Source of the DNA: Bacillota bacterium
GTDB lineage: Bacteria > Bacillota > Clostridia > Lachnospirales > Lachnospiraceae
Direction: 5' to 3'
DNA: 11,052 nucleotides
NCBI GenBank assembly: GCA_023392995.1
Contig: JAEWMZ010000253.1
Span: 1-11,052 of the forward strand
Shown: positions 1 to 6,603 of the stretch, piece after piece
Layout of the letters: each line of letters begins with the position of its first letter
How positions within the stretch are numbered: position 1 is the first letter of the stretch
Translations under genes and position numbers: made by a program
Notes under the pieces: generated by a model
Seen by the model: only the letters and a program-made list of their open reading frames with translations
What the model was told of the DNA's origin: nothing
The model's database searches: none

Positions 1-1499
1 TATATCTTGTTGGTGCAGGCCCCGGAGATCCAGGGCTGATTACTTGTAAAGGTCTGCAATTATTAAAGACCTGTGATGTGGTTATCTATGACAGACTGGC
101 ATCCCCCAGTTTACTGCAATATTTAAAAGATGGCTGTAAAAAAATTAATGTAGGTAAAATTGTAGGAAACCATGCAGTCACACAGCGGGAAATTAATCAG
201 ATTATTGTAGAGCAGGCAAAGAAATATCAGCGGGTGGTTCGCCTTAAGGGAGGTGATTCCTTTGTCTTTGGACGTGGAGGAGAAGAGATTCTGACTCTGG
301 AGCAGCATGGAATTGCTTATGAGGTGATTCCAGGCATTACTTCAGCGGTTTCCGTACCGGCCTATGCCGGAATTCCGGTTACGCACCGGGGAGCAAGTCA
401 GAGCTTCTCTGTTGTGACAGGTCATACCGCGGATGAAGAAGGTAATCTGCCGGAGGATTTTAAATATCTGGCTAAACTGGGAGGCACCCTGGTAATACTG
501 ATGGGTGTCGGAAACCTTGAGAAGATTACAGAAACCCTTCTGAAGAATGGCAGACCTGCCGATACGCCGGTAGCCGTCGTGTCAAACGGTACAACCATAT
601 GGCAGGAGGAGGCAAGGGGCAGCCTGCAGGATATCTGCCAGAAGGTGAAGGAAGCAGGGATTAAGGCACCTGCGATTATCGTTGTTGGAGAGGTAGCCTC
701 CCTTCACTTTAAAGCAAAGGAAGAGCTTGCTCTGTCAGGGATCAAGGTTGGTATCACAGGCACTCCAAATATCACGGATAAATTGATGCAGCAGCTGGAA
801 GAAATGGGTGCTGCCACCGATGTCATCAGTCAGTCCCTGCTCAAGGTTTATAAGGATAATACAGCTTTTGACCAGGCTTTAAGCTCGATTGAACAATATC
901 AATGGTTGGTATTTACAAGTACAAATGCGGTAGAGCAGTCCTTTTTAAGATGGAAGGAATTAGACCTTGATATGAGAAGACTTGCCGGATTAAAGTTTGC
1001 GGTAATCGGTAAGGGAACACAGGCAGCCCTGAAAAGCCAGGGCTTTCATGCTGATTTTATTCCCTCCGAGGCAAATGTCACTGCATTGGCTGAGGAACTG
1101 AGCAGCCTGCTTGAAGACGGAGACAATCGAATTCTTATTCCCCGGGCAGAGCAGGGATCGGAGGAGCTGGTCAATACCCTTGAGAAGCATGCCATCCGCT
1201 ATGATGATATTAAGATTTATGATGTCAGAGAAGTGGAGCAGGAGCTGTTACCGGAGGCGGAGCAGCTACAGCGTTACGATTATCTGACCTTTGCCAGCGC
1301 TTCGGGAGTTCGCGGGCTGTTTAGTGGAATGGTACCGGAAGAGAGAAGTAAATTAAAGACTGCCAATATGGTATGTATTGGTGAGGCTACAAAGAAGGCA
1401 TTAGTGGATTATGGCTTTACGAATTTATTTGTTGCCAAAGAGGCAAGTGCTCCAGGATTAGTACAGGAAATTGTTAGTTGTGTACAAGCTACGAATTAG
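1..1499 (+). CDS. cobA-hemD: Uroporphyrinogen-III C-methyltransferase / uroporphyrinogen-III synthase fusion (5' partial)
   Basis: A bifunctional cytosolic enzyme. The HemD half closes hydroxymethylbilane into uroporphyrinogen III, and the CobA (SUMT) half methylates it twice with S-adenosylmethionine to precorrin-2, the branch point to siroheme and cobalamin. The frame is open from position 3, where it reads YLVGAGPGDPGLIT, the SAM-binding N-terminus of SUMT, so the true start lies only a few codons before the window and the GTG at 78 is internal. Further SUMT motifs are RLKGGDSFVFGRGGEE (about 240-290), PGITSAVSVPAYAGIPVTHRG (about 330-390), and PAIIVVGEVA (about 670-700). The HemD domain follows from about 740 (KVGITGTPNITDKL), with VFTSTNAVEQSF, FASASGVRGLFS and CIGEATKKAL. 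About 498 residues are visible, the usual length for this clostridial fusion. The stop is followed at once by a repeat array. Upstream neighbours are probably hemA and hemC (inference). Confidence 0.95.
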   Translation, partial: YLVGAGPGDPGLITCKGLQLLKTCDVVIYDRLASPSLLQYLKDGCKKINVGKIVGNHAVTQREINQIIVEQAKKYQRVVRLKGGDSFVFGRGGEEILTLEQHGIAYEVIPGITSAVSVPAYAGIPVTHRGASQSFSVVTGHTADEEGNLPEDFKYLAKLGGTLVILMGVGNLEKITETLLKNGRPADTPVAVVSNGTTIWQEEARGSLQDICQKVKEAGIKAPAIIVVGEVASLHFKAKEELALSGIKVGITGTPNITDKLMQQLEEMGAATDVISQSLLKVYKDNTAFDQALSSIEQYQWLVFTSTNAVEQSFLRWKELDLDMRRLAGLKFAVIGKGTQAALKSQGFHADFIPSEANVTALAEELSSLLEDGDNRILIPRAEQGSEELVNTLEKHAIRYDDIKIYDVREVEQELLPEAEQLQRYDYLTFASASGVRGLFSGMVPEERSKLKTANMVCIGEATKKALVDYGFTNLFVAKEASAPGLVQEIVSCVQATN

Positions 1500-1864
1500 G
1501 TGAAATGCATAGCATTTCAAATCTTGCACCATGCGAGCTAGTGGTTGAATGTCAGCTAGTGAAATGTAGAGCATTTCACATCCAGCACCACGCGACTTAG
1601 TAGACGAATATCAGTTAATGTGAAATGCAGAGCAGATCACATCCGGCACTATGCGACTTAGTGGACGAATATCAGTTAATGTGAAATGCAGAGCAGATTA
1701 CATCCGGCGCTATGCGACTTAGTGGACGAATATCAGTTAATGTGAAATGCAGGGCAGATCACATCCGGCATTATGCGACTTAGTGGACGAATATCAGTTA
1801 ATGTGAAATACAGAGCAAATCACATCCAGCACCACGCGTCCTTGCATGGAGAATGGCAGTTAGT
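1500..1864. repeat. Tandem array of six 61-bp units carrying a GTGAAATGC/GCATTTCAC dyad
   Basis: This fills the long gap between cobA-hemD and hemB. Units start with GTGAAAT at 1500, 1559, 1620, 1681, 1742 and 1803 and measure 59, 61, 61, 61, 61 and about 62 bp. Units 3 and 4, and units 3 and 5, differ by only two bases, so the middle was probably amplified recently; the first and last units are the most divergent. Each unit opens with a dyad that is a good hairpin in unit 1 (8-bp arms, 3-nt loop) and unit 2 (8-bp arms, 5-nt loop) and has an internal mismatch in units 3-5. The period is not a multiple of three and no long ORF crosses it. There are no spacers, so it is not a CRISPR array. Function is unknown. 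Confidence 0.93.
1501..1519 (+). terminator. Hairpin just after cobA-hemD (weak terminator or mRNA 3' end)
   Basis: TGAAATGC (1501-1508) pairs with GCATTTCA (1512-1519) around the 3-nt loop ATA, two bases after the hemD stop. No U-run follows, so it is not a classical intrinsic terminator; mRNA stabilisation or partial termination is possible. It is also the first element of the repeat array. Confidence 0.35.
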
Positions 1865-1940
1865 GTGATTAAAAAAATATAGAATAGATATCATTGCCTG
1901 TATCCAGGGGAGCAGGCTTTGGAAAGGTGAGTGGTTATAT

Positions 1941-2903
1941 ATGAAACGAATGAGACGGCTAAGAGTAAGTGAAGCCATGAGAAACTTAGTAAGGGAAACC
2001 AGACTGTCAGCGTCAGAGTTAATTTACCCAATCTTCGTAATAGAAGGAGAGAACATAAAGAATCCGATTGCCTCCATGCCTGGAATTTATCAGTTTTCCA
2101 TTGATCAGTTGGATGAGGAGTTAGACCGCGTATACAAGGCTGGAATCTCCGGTGTTCTGCTCTTTGGTATCCCTGAGCATAAGGATGCGGTTGGCAGCGG
2201 AGCTTATGATGACGAGGGGATTACCCAGAAAGCAATACGTTATATTAAGAAGAAGTATCCCCAACTACTGGTGATTGCAGATGTGTGCCTGTGTGAATAC
2301 ACGGATCACGGTCATTGCGGGGTGATTAAGGACGGCAAGGTAATGAATGATGAGACGCTTCCTTTGTTGGCAAGCGCTTCCGTAAGCCTGGCAAGAGCAG
2401 GAGCAGATATCATCGCGCCCTCCGATATGATGGATGGAAGAGTGGGTGCGATTCGTGAAGCATTGGATGCCCAGGGCTTTACCGATATCGCAATCCTGGC
2501 CTATAGCGCGAAGTATGCTTCCGGTTATTATTCGCCTTTTCGCGATGCAGCTTATTCTGCTCCCGGTTTCGGCGATCGCAAGACCTATCAGATGGACGCC
2601 TCCAATGTTCGGGAAGCGATTCTTGAAGTGGAAGAGGATTTGCTGGAAGGGGCTGATATGGTCATGGTAAAACCGGCACTGGCATACCTGGATGTATTAA
2701 AAACAGTGGCGGATTATGTGGACTGTCCAGTGGCCGCCTATAATGTAAGCGGTGAGTATTCCATGGTAAAAGCAGCGGCAATAAATGGCTGGATTGATGA
2801 GAAGAAGATCGTAATGGAGAATATTCTGGCAATAAAACGTGCCGGTGCAAGAATTATTATTACTTATCACGCGCTGGATGTTGCAGCGTGGTTAAAGGAG
2901 TAA
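1941..2903 (+). CDS. hemB: Delta-aminolevulinic acid dehydratase (porphobilinogen synthase)
   Basis: Condenses two molecules of 5-aminolevulinate to porphobilinogen, the first pyrrole of the haem, siroheme and cobalamin routes; cytosolic, normally an octamer. The 320-residue length is typical. The cysteine-rich metal site DVCLCEYTDHGHCG is complete (Cys116, Cys118, Cys126), pointing to the zinc-dependent class. Both Schiff-base lysines are visible: Lys191 in AYSAKYAS and Lys244 in MVMVKPALAYLD. The N-terminus RRLRVSEAMRNLVRET is the family's usual opening, and an AAAGGTGAG ribosome binding site lies about 10 bases before the ATG. The gene is separated from cobA-hemD by 441 bp of mostly repeat DNA, and I see no consensus promoter there. 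hemL follows after 6 bp, so the two are surely co-transcribed. Confidence 0.97.
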   Translation: MKRMRRLRVSEAMRNLVRETRLSASELIYPIFVIEGENIKNPIASMPGIYQFSIDQLDEELDRVYKAGISGVLLFGIPEHKDAVGSGAYDDEGITQKAIRYIKKKYPQLLVIADVCLCEYTDHGHCGVIKDGKVMNDETLPLLASASVSLARAGADIIAPSDMMDGRVGAIREALDAQGFTDIAILAYSAKYASGYYSPFRDAAYSAPGFGDRKTYQMDASNVREAILEVEEDLLEGADMVMVKPALAYLDVLKTVADYVDCPVAAYNVSGEYSMVKAAAINGWIDEKKIVMENILAIKRAGARIIITYHALDVAAWLKE

Positions 2904-2909
2904 GGAAAG

Positions 2910-4193
2910 ATGAAGCAGGACAATTCGCAAAAATTATATGAAAAAGCCTATGAGCTGATGCCGGGAGGAGTGAACAGCCCGGTTAGAGCCTTTCGTTCCG
3001 TAGGCGGAACCCCTTTATTTATACATAAAGCGAAGGGAGCTAGAATTACAGACGCCGATGGAAATGAATTGATTGACTTTATAGGCTCCTGGGGTCCGGC
3101 CATCCTTGGACATGCCAGAGAAGAAGTGGTGGAAGCCGTAACCAAGGCTTGTGAAAATGGTTTGACCTTTGGTGCACCAACGGAAAATGAAGTGGTTCTG
3201 GCAGAATTAATCCGTGAGCTAATGCCTGGTATGGAGATGCTTCGATTAGTCAGTTCAGGAACGGAAGCGGTTATGAGTGCAATCCGTGTTGCCAGAGGCT
3301 ATACCAAAAAGGATAAGATTATTAAATTCAGAGGCTGCTATCATGGTCATTCGGATGGTTTGCTAGTGAAAGCAGGTTCTGCTGTGATTTCCAACACAGT
3401 GCCAGATAGTGCCGGGGTTCCCCGCTCTTATACGGATCACACCCTGGTGGCGGACTATAACGATTTGAGTTCCGTGGAGAAGCTGTTTGAACAATATAAG
3501 GGACAGATCGCAGCAGTTATTGTAGAGCCGGTTGCAGCTAATATGGGTGTTGTGCTGCCAGAACAGGGATTCCTGGAAGGACTGCGGACAATGACCAGTG
3601 AGAATGATTCTCTATTGATCTTTGATGAGGTTATTACGGGCTTTCGGATTGCGCTTGGCGGAGCAGCGGAATATTTTCAGCTACAGCCGGACTTGATTGT
3701 ACTAGGTAAGATTGTAGGCGGTGGTATGCCAATCGGCGCTTACGGCGGCCGAAGAGAGATTATGCAGCTGGTAGCTCCCCTGGGAGATGTCTATCAGGCA
3801 GGGACACTGTCGGGTAATCCAATAGCTACAACGGCAGGAATTACAACCCTCTCTATCTTGAAGAAGAATCCTGAGATTTATCAGGAGCTTAACCGGAAGG
3901 CAGAAGCATTAAAGGAAGCTTTCCAGCCGGGGATTGATGCAGGAATCATACAAGTGAATCAAATTGGATCTTTGCAAAGCGCCTTCTTTACCAATACAAA
4001 AGTTACTAATTTTGAAAGTGCCTTAACCTCCGATACGAAGAAGTATGCAGAGTTCTTTCATTATCTGCTGGAGCGTGGAATCTATATTGCACCGGCTCAG
4101 TTTGAAGCGATCTTCCTTTCAGATGCTCATACGGAGGAGGATATTCGGTACACAGCTGAAATGGTAAGAGCATATTTTTCCTCCCGGCAATAA
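2910..4193 (+). CDS. hemL: Glutamate-1-semialdehyde 2,1-aminomutase
   Basis: PLP-dependent enzyme converting glutamate-1-semialdehyde to 5-aminolevulinate, the last step of the C5 route that starts from glutamyl-tRNA. Its presence shows that the organism makes ALA from glutamate rather than glycine and succinyl-CoA. The 427 residues match the family. Visible landmarks are the N-terminal PGGVNSPVRAF, the cofactor phosphate-binding SSGTEA (115-120), the YHGHSDG loop (144-150), the pyridine-binding FDEVITGFR with Asp239, the PLP lysine Lys267 in VLGKIVGGGMPIGAYGG, and QAGTLSGNP. The ribosome binding site AAGGAG lies across the end of hemB, whose stop is only 6 bp upstream, suggesting translational coupling. 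The product feeds HemB directly. A tandem TAA-TAG stop is present, and reverse-transcriptase-like debris follows immediately. Confidence 0.97.
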   Translation: MKQDNSQKLYEKAYELMPGGVNSPVRAFRSVGGTPLFIHKAKGARITDADGNELIDFIGSWGPAILGHAREEVVEAVTKACENGLTFGAPTENEVVLAELIRELMPGMEMLRLVSSGTEAVMSAIRVARGYTKKDKIIKFRGCYHGHSDGLLVKAGSAVISNTVPDSAGVPRSYTDHTLVADYNDLSSVEKLFEQYKGQIAAVIVEPVAANMGVVLPEQGFLEGLRTMTSENDSLLIFDEVITGFRIALGGAAEYFQLQPDLIVLGKIVGGGMPIGAYGGRREIMQLVAPLGDVYQAGTLSGNPIATTAGITTLSILKKNPEIYQELNRKAEALKEAFQPGIDAGIIQVNQIGSLQSAFFTNTKVTNFESALTSDTKKYAEFFHYLLERGIYIAPAQFEAIFLSDAHTEEDIRYTAEMVRAYFSSRQ

Positions 4194-4195
4194 TA

Positions 4196-4327
4196 GAACT
4201 TTCGCAGCTGACAGTTAAGAAGTGCAGGACAAGACGTTTTCATACCTTCTACGATAAAGTATATCGTGAGGATGTGCTTTTGGAAGCATGGAAAAGAGTC
4301 ATTAGTATTTTTTCTTACCAGGGATGA
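4196..4327 (+). pseudogene. Relic of a group II intron reverse transcriptase/maturase (N-terminal fragment)
   Basis: Reading in the frame of position 4196 gives a short stretch (to about 4300) that includes FYDKVYREDVLLEAWKRV. This is the pattern seen just before the RANKGAxGVDG block in group II intron-encoded (LtrA-like) reverse transcriptases. After WKRV the similarity stops, the expected continuation is absent, and a TGA follows at 4325. There is no start codon or ribosome binding site of its own, no catalytic YADD, and no recognisable domain V. The piece therefore looks like debris of a former retroelement insertion beside hemL. The assignment rests on about 30 residues recognised by eye. 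Confidence 0.6.
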
Positions 4328-4412
4328 GAGCAGGATTATTTTGGTCTGATTGGAATAAAAAAGACGGATTGGACTAGAATCTCAAAGTGATTTCATCTAT
4401 CCTAACAAGTGG

Positions 4413-4437
4413 AAACGCTCTATGAGCGTTTTTATTT
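4413..4437 (+). terminator. Intrinsic terminator after hemB-hemL
   Basis: AAACGCTC (4413-4420) pairs perfectly with GAGCGTTT (4424-4431) across the loop TAT and is followed by TTATTT. It lies 220 bp after hemL, beyond the intron relic, and just before the regulator gene. It separates the haem transcript from the iron-uptake locus. Confidence 0.85.
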
Positions 4438-4446
4438 GAGAACTAA

Positions 4447-4462
4447 GTTAGTTGCAACTAAT
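4447..4462. promoter_or_regulatory. Inverted repeat GTTAGT-N4-ACTAAT, candidate operator of the regulator gene
   Basis: GTTAGTTGCAACTAAT contains a perfect 14-bp palindrome (4448-4461). It sits 17 bases before the leader ORF start and abuts its ribosome binding site. The same arms and spacing recur at 5425-5440 before the binding-protein gene. The arms resemble operators of DtxR/MntR-type metalloregulators (TTAG...CTAA), but that regulator identity is inference. No convincing -35/-10 pair is visible around it. Confidence 0.6.
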
Positions 4463-4479
4463 TAAAGGAGGAATCATTT

Positions 4480-4539
4480 ATGACACAGTCTGAAAGGGAA
4501 GGTACTTATCGGAGGAAGCATCATGAATATAAATTATAA
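4480..4539 (+). CDS. Possible 19-residue leader peptide overlapping the araC-type start
   Basis: An ATG at 4480 has a near-perfect ribosome binding site, AAAGGAGG (4464-4471), 8 bases upstream, better than that of many real genes here. It encodes MTQSEREGTYRRKHHEYKL and stops at TAA (4537-4539), 17 bases inside the AraC-type gene in a different frame. The regulator's own ribosome binding site (GGAGG, 4511-4515) lies inside this ORF, so translation of the leader could open or occlude it: either coupling or repression. The peptide is basic (two Arg plus Arg, Lys and His clusters) and matches nothing I recognise. It could be a chance ORF, but a good site placed at the right spacing argues that ribosomes load here. 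Confidence 0.45.
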   Translation: MTQSEREGTYRRKHHEYKL

Positions 4540-5335
4540 TGAGGCTCTAGAGGAGTTTGCGAAGCGTCCATTTGCTCCGCAAGGAGCTTACTATAAAAAA
4601 TATCAATTGGGGCACATTGAGAAAGAATACACGACAAAAGTATCATCCTTCATTTATGCCTTGAAGGGAAGTGCAACGGTGTATTTGGATGATATGAAAT
4701 ATAGTTTCGGCGCCAATCGGATTATTCATTGTGCACCAAATCAATGCTTTAAGGCAGAAACTCATGCAGGAGAATGTGCAGAACTATTTGAGGTGGCATA
4801 TGTCAATGACAGTGACTTTTCCCCTTATATGCATTCTTCCTATGAATTTACAGTTGGAGTAAATTCAAAACTAGTCTTTCAGTTTCATGATTTATCCCAA
4901 TTATCTCGGAAGGTACATAAAAAAATAGATGGAACGGCTTTGATCCAGAGTAAGATACTGACATATTCCATTATTGCTGAGATTCTGACGAGTGGTCAGA
5001 ACTTTAACAAAGAGGATCATTTTGGAATTGCGGAAGATGCAAAAAACTATCTGGAGCATCATTATATGGAACAGCATACTCTTGAAGCTTTAGGCAGAAG
5101 ATATGGAATAAGTGGAAAGTATTTTGCAGGAATATTCAAACAATATACGGGGGTCAGCCCGATAGAATATTTGATTCATTATCGATTGGGTATTGCCCAA
5201 AATTTACTAAAATCTACATTCTATAGCATAAAAGAAATTTCTGAAAGCATTGGCTATGAAGATGCTCTTTACTTTAGCCGTTGTTTTAAAAATCGTTACG
5301 GTTTCTCTCCAAGCGAGTGGAGATATCAGAAATGA
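4523..5335 (+). CDS. AraC-family transcriptional regulator of the iron-uptake locus
   Basis: A 270-residue DNA-binding regulator. The N-terminal half (about 40-95) looks like a cupin-type sensor domain (YALKGSATVYLDD, then FGANRIIHCAPNQCF). The C-terminal 100 residues (about 170-268) are a standard double helix-turn-helix, including LEALGRRYGISGKYFAGIF and the family signature IGYEDALYFSRCFKNRYGFSPSEW. The start is the ATG at 4523 with GGAGG at 4511-4515; it overlaps a possible leader ORF. It precedes a siderophore-type binding protein and two permeases, the same order as Btr before feuABC in Bacillus subtilis. Btr, however, carries an extra C-terminal siderophore-binding domain that is missing here. 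The sensor half has three cysteines and two histidines close together (His69, Cys70, Cys75, His81, Cys85), which might bind metal (inference). It is probably a local activator; the true ligand is unknown. Confidence 0.9.
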   Translation: MNINYNEALEEFAKRPFAPQGAYYKKYQLGHIEKEYTTKVSSFIYALKGSATVYLDDMKYSFGANRIIHCAPNQCFKAETHAGECAELFEVAYVNDSDFSPYMHSSYEFTVGVNSKLVFQFHDLSQLSRKVHKKIDGTALIQSKILTYSIIAEILTSGQNFNKEDHFGIAEDAKNYLEHHYMEQHTLEALGRRYGISGKYFAGIFKQYTGVSPIEYLIHYRLGIAQNLLKSTFYSIKEISESIGYEDALYFSRCFKNRYGFSPSEWRYQK

Positions 5336-5424
5336 AAAAAGCAAACGAAGATTATCCATAGGGAATTCGACTATACTCCATTTTAATTACGATTTATTTA
5401 TGTTAAGCTGTTTCGGTAATAAGA

Positions 5425-5440
5425 GTTAGTGTTGACTAAC
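5425..5440. promoter_or_regulatory. Inverted repeat GTTAGT-N4-ACTAAC upstream of the binding-protein gene
   Basis: GTTAGTGTTGACTAAC has perfect 6-bp arms around a 4-bp centre and lies 27 bp before the ATG at 5468. It matches the element at 4447-4462 in arm sequence and spacing. Such a place, close to the likely transcription start or in the 5' leader, fits a repressor operator. A weak TTATTT-17-TAATAA pair (5394-5422) precedes it, but I would not call that a promoter with confidence. Confidence 0.62.
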
Positions 5441-5467
5441 ACAAAATGATACCGGAGGAAAAATTAC

Positions 5468-6451
5468 ATGAAAAAAATAATTAGTTTTGCAATGATTACA
5501 ATTATGATAATGAGTATGCTTGTAGGGTGTGCCAAATCAACAAACGAAACAAGTAAGAATGACAATAATACCAATGTAAAGGAGGAAGAAATATCAGCAT
5601 CAGTCCAACCGACAGAAACATCAGATACTTCCTTTCCGATTACCTATACGGATGCAAGAGGAAAGAAAGTGACGATTGAAAAAAAACCAACGCGGATAGC
5701 AGTTTCTTCTTGGATGATCACAGAAAAGCTGTTAGCAATGGAAAAACCACCAATTGCATCTGATACAGTGGAAATTATGTCTACATGGGAATCCATGAAA
5801 CAGTATTTTGAACAATATCAAATTGCTGATTTAGGGACAGAAGTTAACTTAGAAAAATTATTGGAGCAAAAACCTGATTTAATACTTGCGACTACCGCGA
5901 ATGAAGCAATCTATGATCAATTAGAGTCAATTGCTCCCGTAGTTGTATTTGATGTGAATGTGATGTTTGGAGACTGGCAAAATTCGCTCCGTGAAGTGTC
6001 TATGGTGATTGGAGAAGAAAAAGCGGCAGAAGCTTTTATTAGTTCGCTAATGTCACAAATCACACAGTCAAAGGAATCGATTGCAATGGAAGGAAAATCA
6101 GTTGCATTTTTAAGACTTTGGAGTAAAACTGTTTATTCCATGGGAATAAGCACTTGTGCTGCTTATTATGATAATGATAATGGACTGGGCTTGCTAGCCC
6201 CAGAGGGCTGGACAGATGAGATTGGAGAGTTGTCTCTGGAGGCTCTGGCAGAAATGAATCCAGAATATATTTTTATTTCTACGAGTGAGGATGAAACATA
6301 TATGCAGGAACTCAGCAAAAACACTGTATGGAACAACCTTACCGCTGTGAAAGAAGGTCATGTTTATACCATTGATTTGTCTGCTTTGTCAGGTGGAGCT
6401 TTGGCCGCTCAATATGGAGTGCAGGTTGTAAGTGAAAGTCTTACCAAATAG
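5468..6451 (+). CDS. Iron-siderophore-type ABC transporter substrate-binding lipoprotein
   Basis: The extracytoplasmic receptor of an uptake ABC transporter, anchored by lipid to the outer face of the membrane. Residues 1-20 form a lipoprotein signal (MKK start, hydrophobic core) ending in the lipobox LVGC with the acylated Cys21. A polar Asn/Thr/Glu-rich linker runs to about residue 55. The body is a class III (FepB/FeuA/BtuF-like) binding fold: TYTDARGKKVTIEKKPTRIAV opens the first lobe, NLEKLLEQKPDLILA and IAPVVVFD follow, and the second lobe ends with SLEALAEMNPEYIFIS and GHVYTIDLSALSGG. The 327-residue length is normal. GGAGG lies 9 bases before the ATG. The genes for two matching FecCD permeases follow, beyond a hairpin. 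The ligand is probably a ferric siderophore or haem; cobalamin is possible, and the sequence alone does not decide. Confidence 0.92.
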   Translation: MKKIISFAMITIMIMSMLVGCAKSTNETSKNDNNTNVKEEEISASVQPTETSDTSFPITYTDARGKKVTIEKKPTRIAVSSWMITEKLLAMEKPPIASDTVEIMSTWESMKQYFEQYQIADLGTEVNLEKLLEQKPDLILATTANEAIYDQLESIAPVVVFDVNVMFGDWQNSLREVSMVIGEEKAAEAFISSLMSQITQSKESIAMEGKSVAFLRLWSKTVYSMGISTCAAYYDNDNGLGLLAPEGWTDEIGELSLEALAEMNPEYIFISTSEDETYMQELSKNTVWNNLTAVKEGHVYTIDLSALSGGALAAQYGVQVVSESLTK

Positions 6452-6486
6452 TACTATATAATATAAGATATTATTTGGTTTGGCGT

Positions 6487-6534
6487 AAAATACCGGGTGT
6501 AGACTAGGTTTCAGTATCTATACCCGGTATTTTT
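6487..6534 (+). terminator. Strong hairpin with U-tract between binding-protein and permease genes
   Basis: AAAATACCGGGTGTAGA (6487-6503) pairs over 17 positions, with one G-U pair, with 6517-6533 around a 13-nt loop. Because the stem starts with AAAA and ends in a T-run, it could terminate on either strand. It lies 36 bp after the receptor stop and ends 70 bp before the first permease. This arrangement commonly gives excess receptor over permease by partial termination. Confidence 0.8.
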
Positions 6535-6546
6535 GTAGTATCTGGG

Positions 6547-6574
6547 TTCAAAGTAAAACTAAAAACATTATGCT
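6547..6574 (+). promoter_or_regulatory. Weak candidate promoter for the permease pair
   Basis: TTCAAA (6547-6552) and TATGCT (6569-6574) are separated by 16 bases, starting 13 bp after the hairpin. Both hexamers deviate from consensus, so the permeases may instead depend on read-through of the hairpin. Confidence 0.3.
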
Positions 6575-6603
6575 AAAAATTAAGGTGTTAGGAGTATGTA
6601 ATA

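Noticed and set aside
1500..1864. Possible CRISPR array
   Set aside because: Repeats are contiguous 61-bp units with no unique spacers, and no cas-like genes are nearby.
5336..5467. Fur box before the receptor gene
   Set aside because: No GATAATGATAATCATTATC-like sequence is present; the inverted repeat seen here has different arms.
6442..6480. AT-only hairpin (ATAATAT-AAG-ATATTAT, 6458-6474) at the receptor gene's end
   Set aside because: Only A-T pairs, so too weak alone; the strong hairpin just downstream explains any termination.
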